From contig CAWFFB010000012.1 in assembly GCA_963814975.1 (NCBI GenBank), forward strand, positions 62,001 to 126,000: a stretch of DNA of 64,000 bases, in the 5' to 3' direction. Origin of the DNA: CAVUXJ01 sp963814975. GTDB lineage: Bacteria > Acidobacteriota > Vicinamibacteria > Vicinamibacterales > CAVVIG01. The notes under the pieces were generated by a model. The model worked only from the letters and a program-made list of their open reading frames with translations. It made no database searches and was not told the origin of the DNA. The position numbers and the translations under genes were made by a program. Below, one piece after another: positions 62,455 to 64,000 of this stretch (position 1 is its first letter; every line of letters starts with the position of its first letter).

Positions 62455-62515
62455 TGAGCTTCAGGTTCAGGTTTCCGACCCTGAGACTTGAAACTTGAGA
62501 CTCGAGACTTTCCTG

Positions 62516-64000
62516 CTATTTGCCAATCCACTGCAGAAGTCCGAGTGTCAGCCACGGCACATATGTGATGAGCAGCACGCCGAGGCCGAGAATCGCGAGC
62601 ATCGGTAGCGTCGCGCGCGCGACCTCCAGCAGCGGGCGCTTGAAGCGATACGACGCGAGAAACAGATTCAGCCCCACCGGGGGCGTCAGGTACCCGAGCT
62701 CGAGATTGGCGATGAAGATGATCCCGAGGTGCACCGGGTGGACGCCGAACGCGACCCCGAGCGGCACGATCAGCGGGACGACGACGACGATCGCCGAGAA
62801 GATGTCCATCAGGCAGCCGACCACGAGCAGGAAGAGGTTGAGGCCCAGCAGGAACGTGAACTGCGAATCGATGTGGCCGCGCGTCCACTCGAGCAGCCGC
62901 ATCGGCACCTGCGCGCTGACGAGGTAGTTCGTCAACCCCACCGCCACTCCCAGAATCATCAGGACGCCGCCGACCACGGCGATACACTCGGCGAACACGC
63001 GAAGCAGGTCGCGCCGGATCGTCAAGTCACGGTGAATCACGCTCTGCACGACGAGCGCGTAGAGCGCCGCCAGCGCCGCGGCTTCAACGGTCGTCGCCAG
63101 GCCGCTGAAGAGCGCGGCAAGCACGACCACCGGCATCGCCAGCTCCCACGCCGCTTCGCGGAGCGCGGCCCATCCTTCCCCGATGCTGAACGGCGCGCGG
63201 CCCGCTCGTGTGACGATTCCTTCGCGCACACCCCACGCCGCAGCGAGCGAGGTCAGCAGTACGCCCGGTAACACTCCGGCAATGAAGAGGTCTTCGATCG
63301 GCAGCTGCGCGACGATGCCGTAGAGAATGAGCGGCAGCGCCGGCGGCAGCAGCAGGCCGAGCGAGCCGGACGCCGTCAACAACCCGATCGCGAAGCGTTC
63401 ACGGTAGCCGTCGCGAACGAGCGCGGGAAACAGCAGCCCGCCGAGCGCAAGGATCGTCACGCCCGAGCCACCGGTGAACACCGTGAAGAACGTGCAGAGA
63501 AGCGCGCACACCACAGCCGTTCCGCCCGGGATCCAGCCGAACCAGGCGCGGAACACGCGAAGCAGCCGCGCGGGCGCCCGGCCTTCCGCGAGCAGAAATC
63601 CCGCCAGCGTGAACAGCGGAATGGCAGGGAGCGTCGGCGAGACGCTCAGGGCGTAGGTCTCGATGAGGACGACCGCCGGCGTCACGCCGTCGATCATGAA
63701 CAGGACGACGGCGGCTCCGCCGAGAATCGCGAAGATGGGCGCGCCGAGCGCCCCCGCGAGAATGACGATCGCGAGCCAGAGAGCGGCCGGCTGGCCCTCG
63801 AGCAAGGCCGGCGAGCGAACGATCGCGAGCGCGGCGACCAGGCCGAGTGAGGCCAGGAGCCGGCCGGCGCGTGTCGGGCTCGCATGCCACACGAGCCGCA
63901 ACGCGACCAGCAGGAATCCGACCGGAAGCACCAGCTGGGTGGTCCATACCGGGATATTCGCGCCCAGGGTCGACCCGGTCTCCCGCTCGGTGAGCACCAG
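62516..64000 (-). CDS. TRAP transporter permease, fused DctQ-DctM, partial (5' end off window)
   Basis: The frame stays open to the right edge. The first visible residues (ERETGSTLGANIPVWTTQLV, LPVGFLLVALRLVW) look like the end of a DctQ small subunit, followed after a loop by a full DctM large subunit: GLLLPPALPLILYGIVAQLP, IFSAIVVVVPLIVPLGVAFG and LELGYLTPPVGLNLFLASYR, with 10-12 helices. So the two membrane subunits are fused. No DctP binding protein is visible; it may lie beyond the edge. Substrates are typically organic acids. Convergent with the MatC-like carrier. Confidence 0.9.
   Translation of the reverse strand: MVLTERETGSTLGANIPVWTTQLVLPVGFLLVALRLVWHASPTRAGRLLASLGLVAALAIVRSPALLEGQPAALWLAIVILAGALGAPIFAILGGAAVVLFMIDGVTPAVVLIETYALSVSPTLPAIPLFTLAGFLLAEGRAPARLLRVFRAWFGWIPGGTAVVCALLCTFFTVFTGGSGVTILALGGLLFPALVRDGYRERFAIGLLTASGSLGLLLPPALPLILYGIVAQLPIEDLFIAGVLPGVLLTSLAAAWGVREGIVTRAGRAPFSIGEGWAALREAAWELAMPVVVLAALFSGLATTVEAAALAALYALVVQSVIHRDLTIRRDLLRVFAECIAVVGGVLMILGVAVGLTNYLVSAQVPMRLLEWTRGHIDSQFTFLLGLNLFLLVVGCLMDIFSAIVVVVPLIVPLGVAFGVHPVHLGIIFIANLELGYLTPPVGLNLFLASYRFKRPLLEVARATLPMLAILGLGVLLITYVPWLTLGLLQWIGK

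Overview
This is a GC-rich bacterial window with many short, mostly monocistronic or 2-5 gene units on both strands. The gene styles point to Acidobacteriota, probably class Vicinamibacteria: PQQ-propeller enzymes, exported amidohydrolases, exported 'TPDGQPD' proteins, a PEGA protein, a TonB-domain protein and a BlaI-M56 pair. This placement is an inference from gene content. No rRNA or marker phylogeny was available.

Layout. 1-3 kb: the start of a PQQ-like propeller protein running off the left edge, a coiled-coil protein, glutamate racemase (murI), a small protein and a tRNA-Leu(UAA). 3-6.7 kb: a pseudo-receiver/PilZ gene with a small partner, then a possible iron-controlled unit with a consensus-like Fur box, a sigma70 promoter, small Cys/His proteins and an exported double-CbiX chelatase-like protein. 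6.7-9.8 kb: a complete IS21-family element with a 5-bp target duplication, inserted in an OmpR-type response-regulator gene that is now broken. 10-16 kb: a PEBP protein, an SGNH hydrolase and an N-degron module (clpS-clpA divergent from aat). 16-30 kb: a PQQ alcohol dehydrogenase, an exported metallo-beta-lactamase-fold lactonase-like protein, a sulfite-oxidase-like enzyme with a c-heme tail, TonB and PEGA proteins, an exported amidohydrolase and a Kef-type antiporter. 30-38 kb: a DUF255 protein, a DJ-1/PfpI protein, a five-gene membrane/stress cluster, a sigma54 response regulator and pcm. 38-43.5 kb: a leucine/isovalerate degradation operon (carboxylase beta subunit, methylglutaconyl-CoA hydratase-like, biotin carboxylase, separate biotin carrier, HMG-CoA lyase). 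43.4-54.5 kb: ferredoxin, RHH protein, M48 protease, TPR proteins, RRM protein, an omega-like protein, the BlaI/M56 pair with a clear promoter-operator, a B12-radical SAM protein, a cold-shock protein and a cupredoxin-like lipoprotein. 54.8-64 kb: CoA-transferase, enoyl-CoA hydratase, serine-glyoxylate-type aminotransferase, a 991-aa FAD/Fe-S 2-hydroxyacid dehydrogenase coupled to an SLC13/MatC-like carrier, and a DctQ-DctM TRAP permease running off the right edge.

Sequence quality is uneven. Genes at about 12.1-15.6 kb and 30.6-32 kb carry many single-base frameshifts while genes between them are intact, so much of the breakage is probably assembly error. The response regulator hit by the IS is a real pseudogene candidate. 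The most interesting unit is the Fur-box-controlled cluster at 5.2-6.7 kb.
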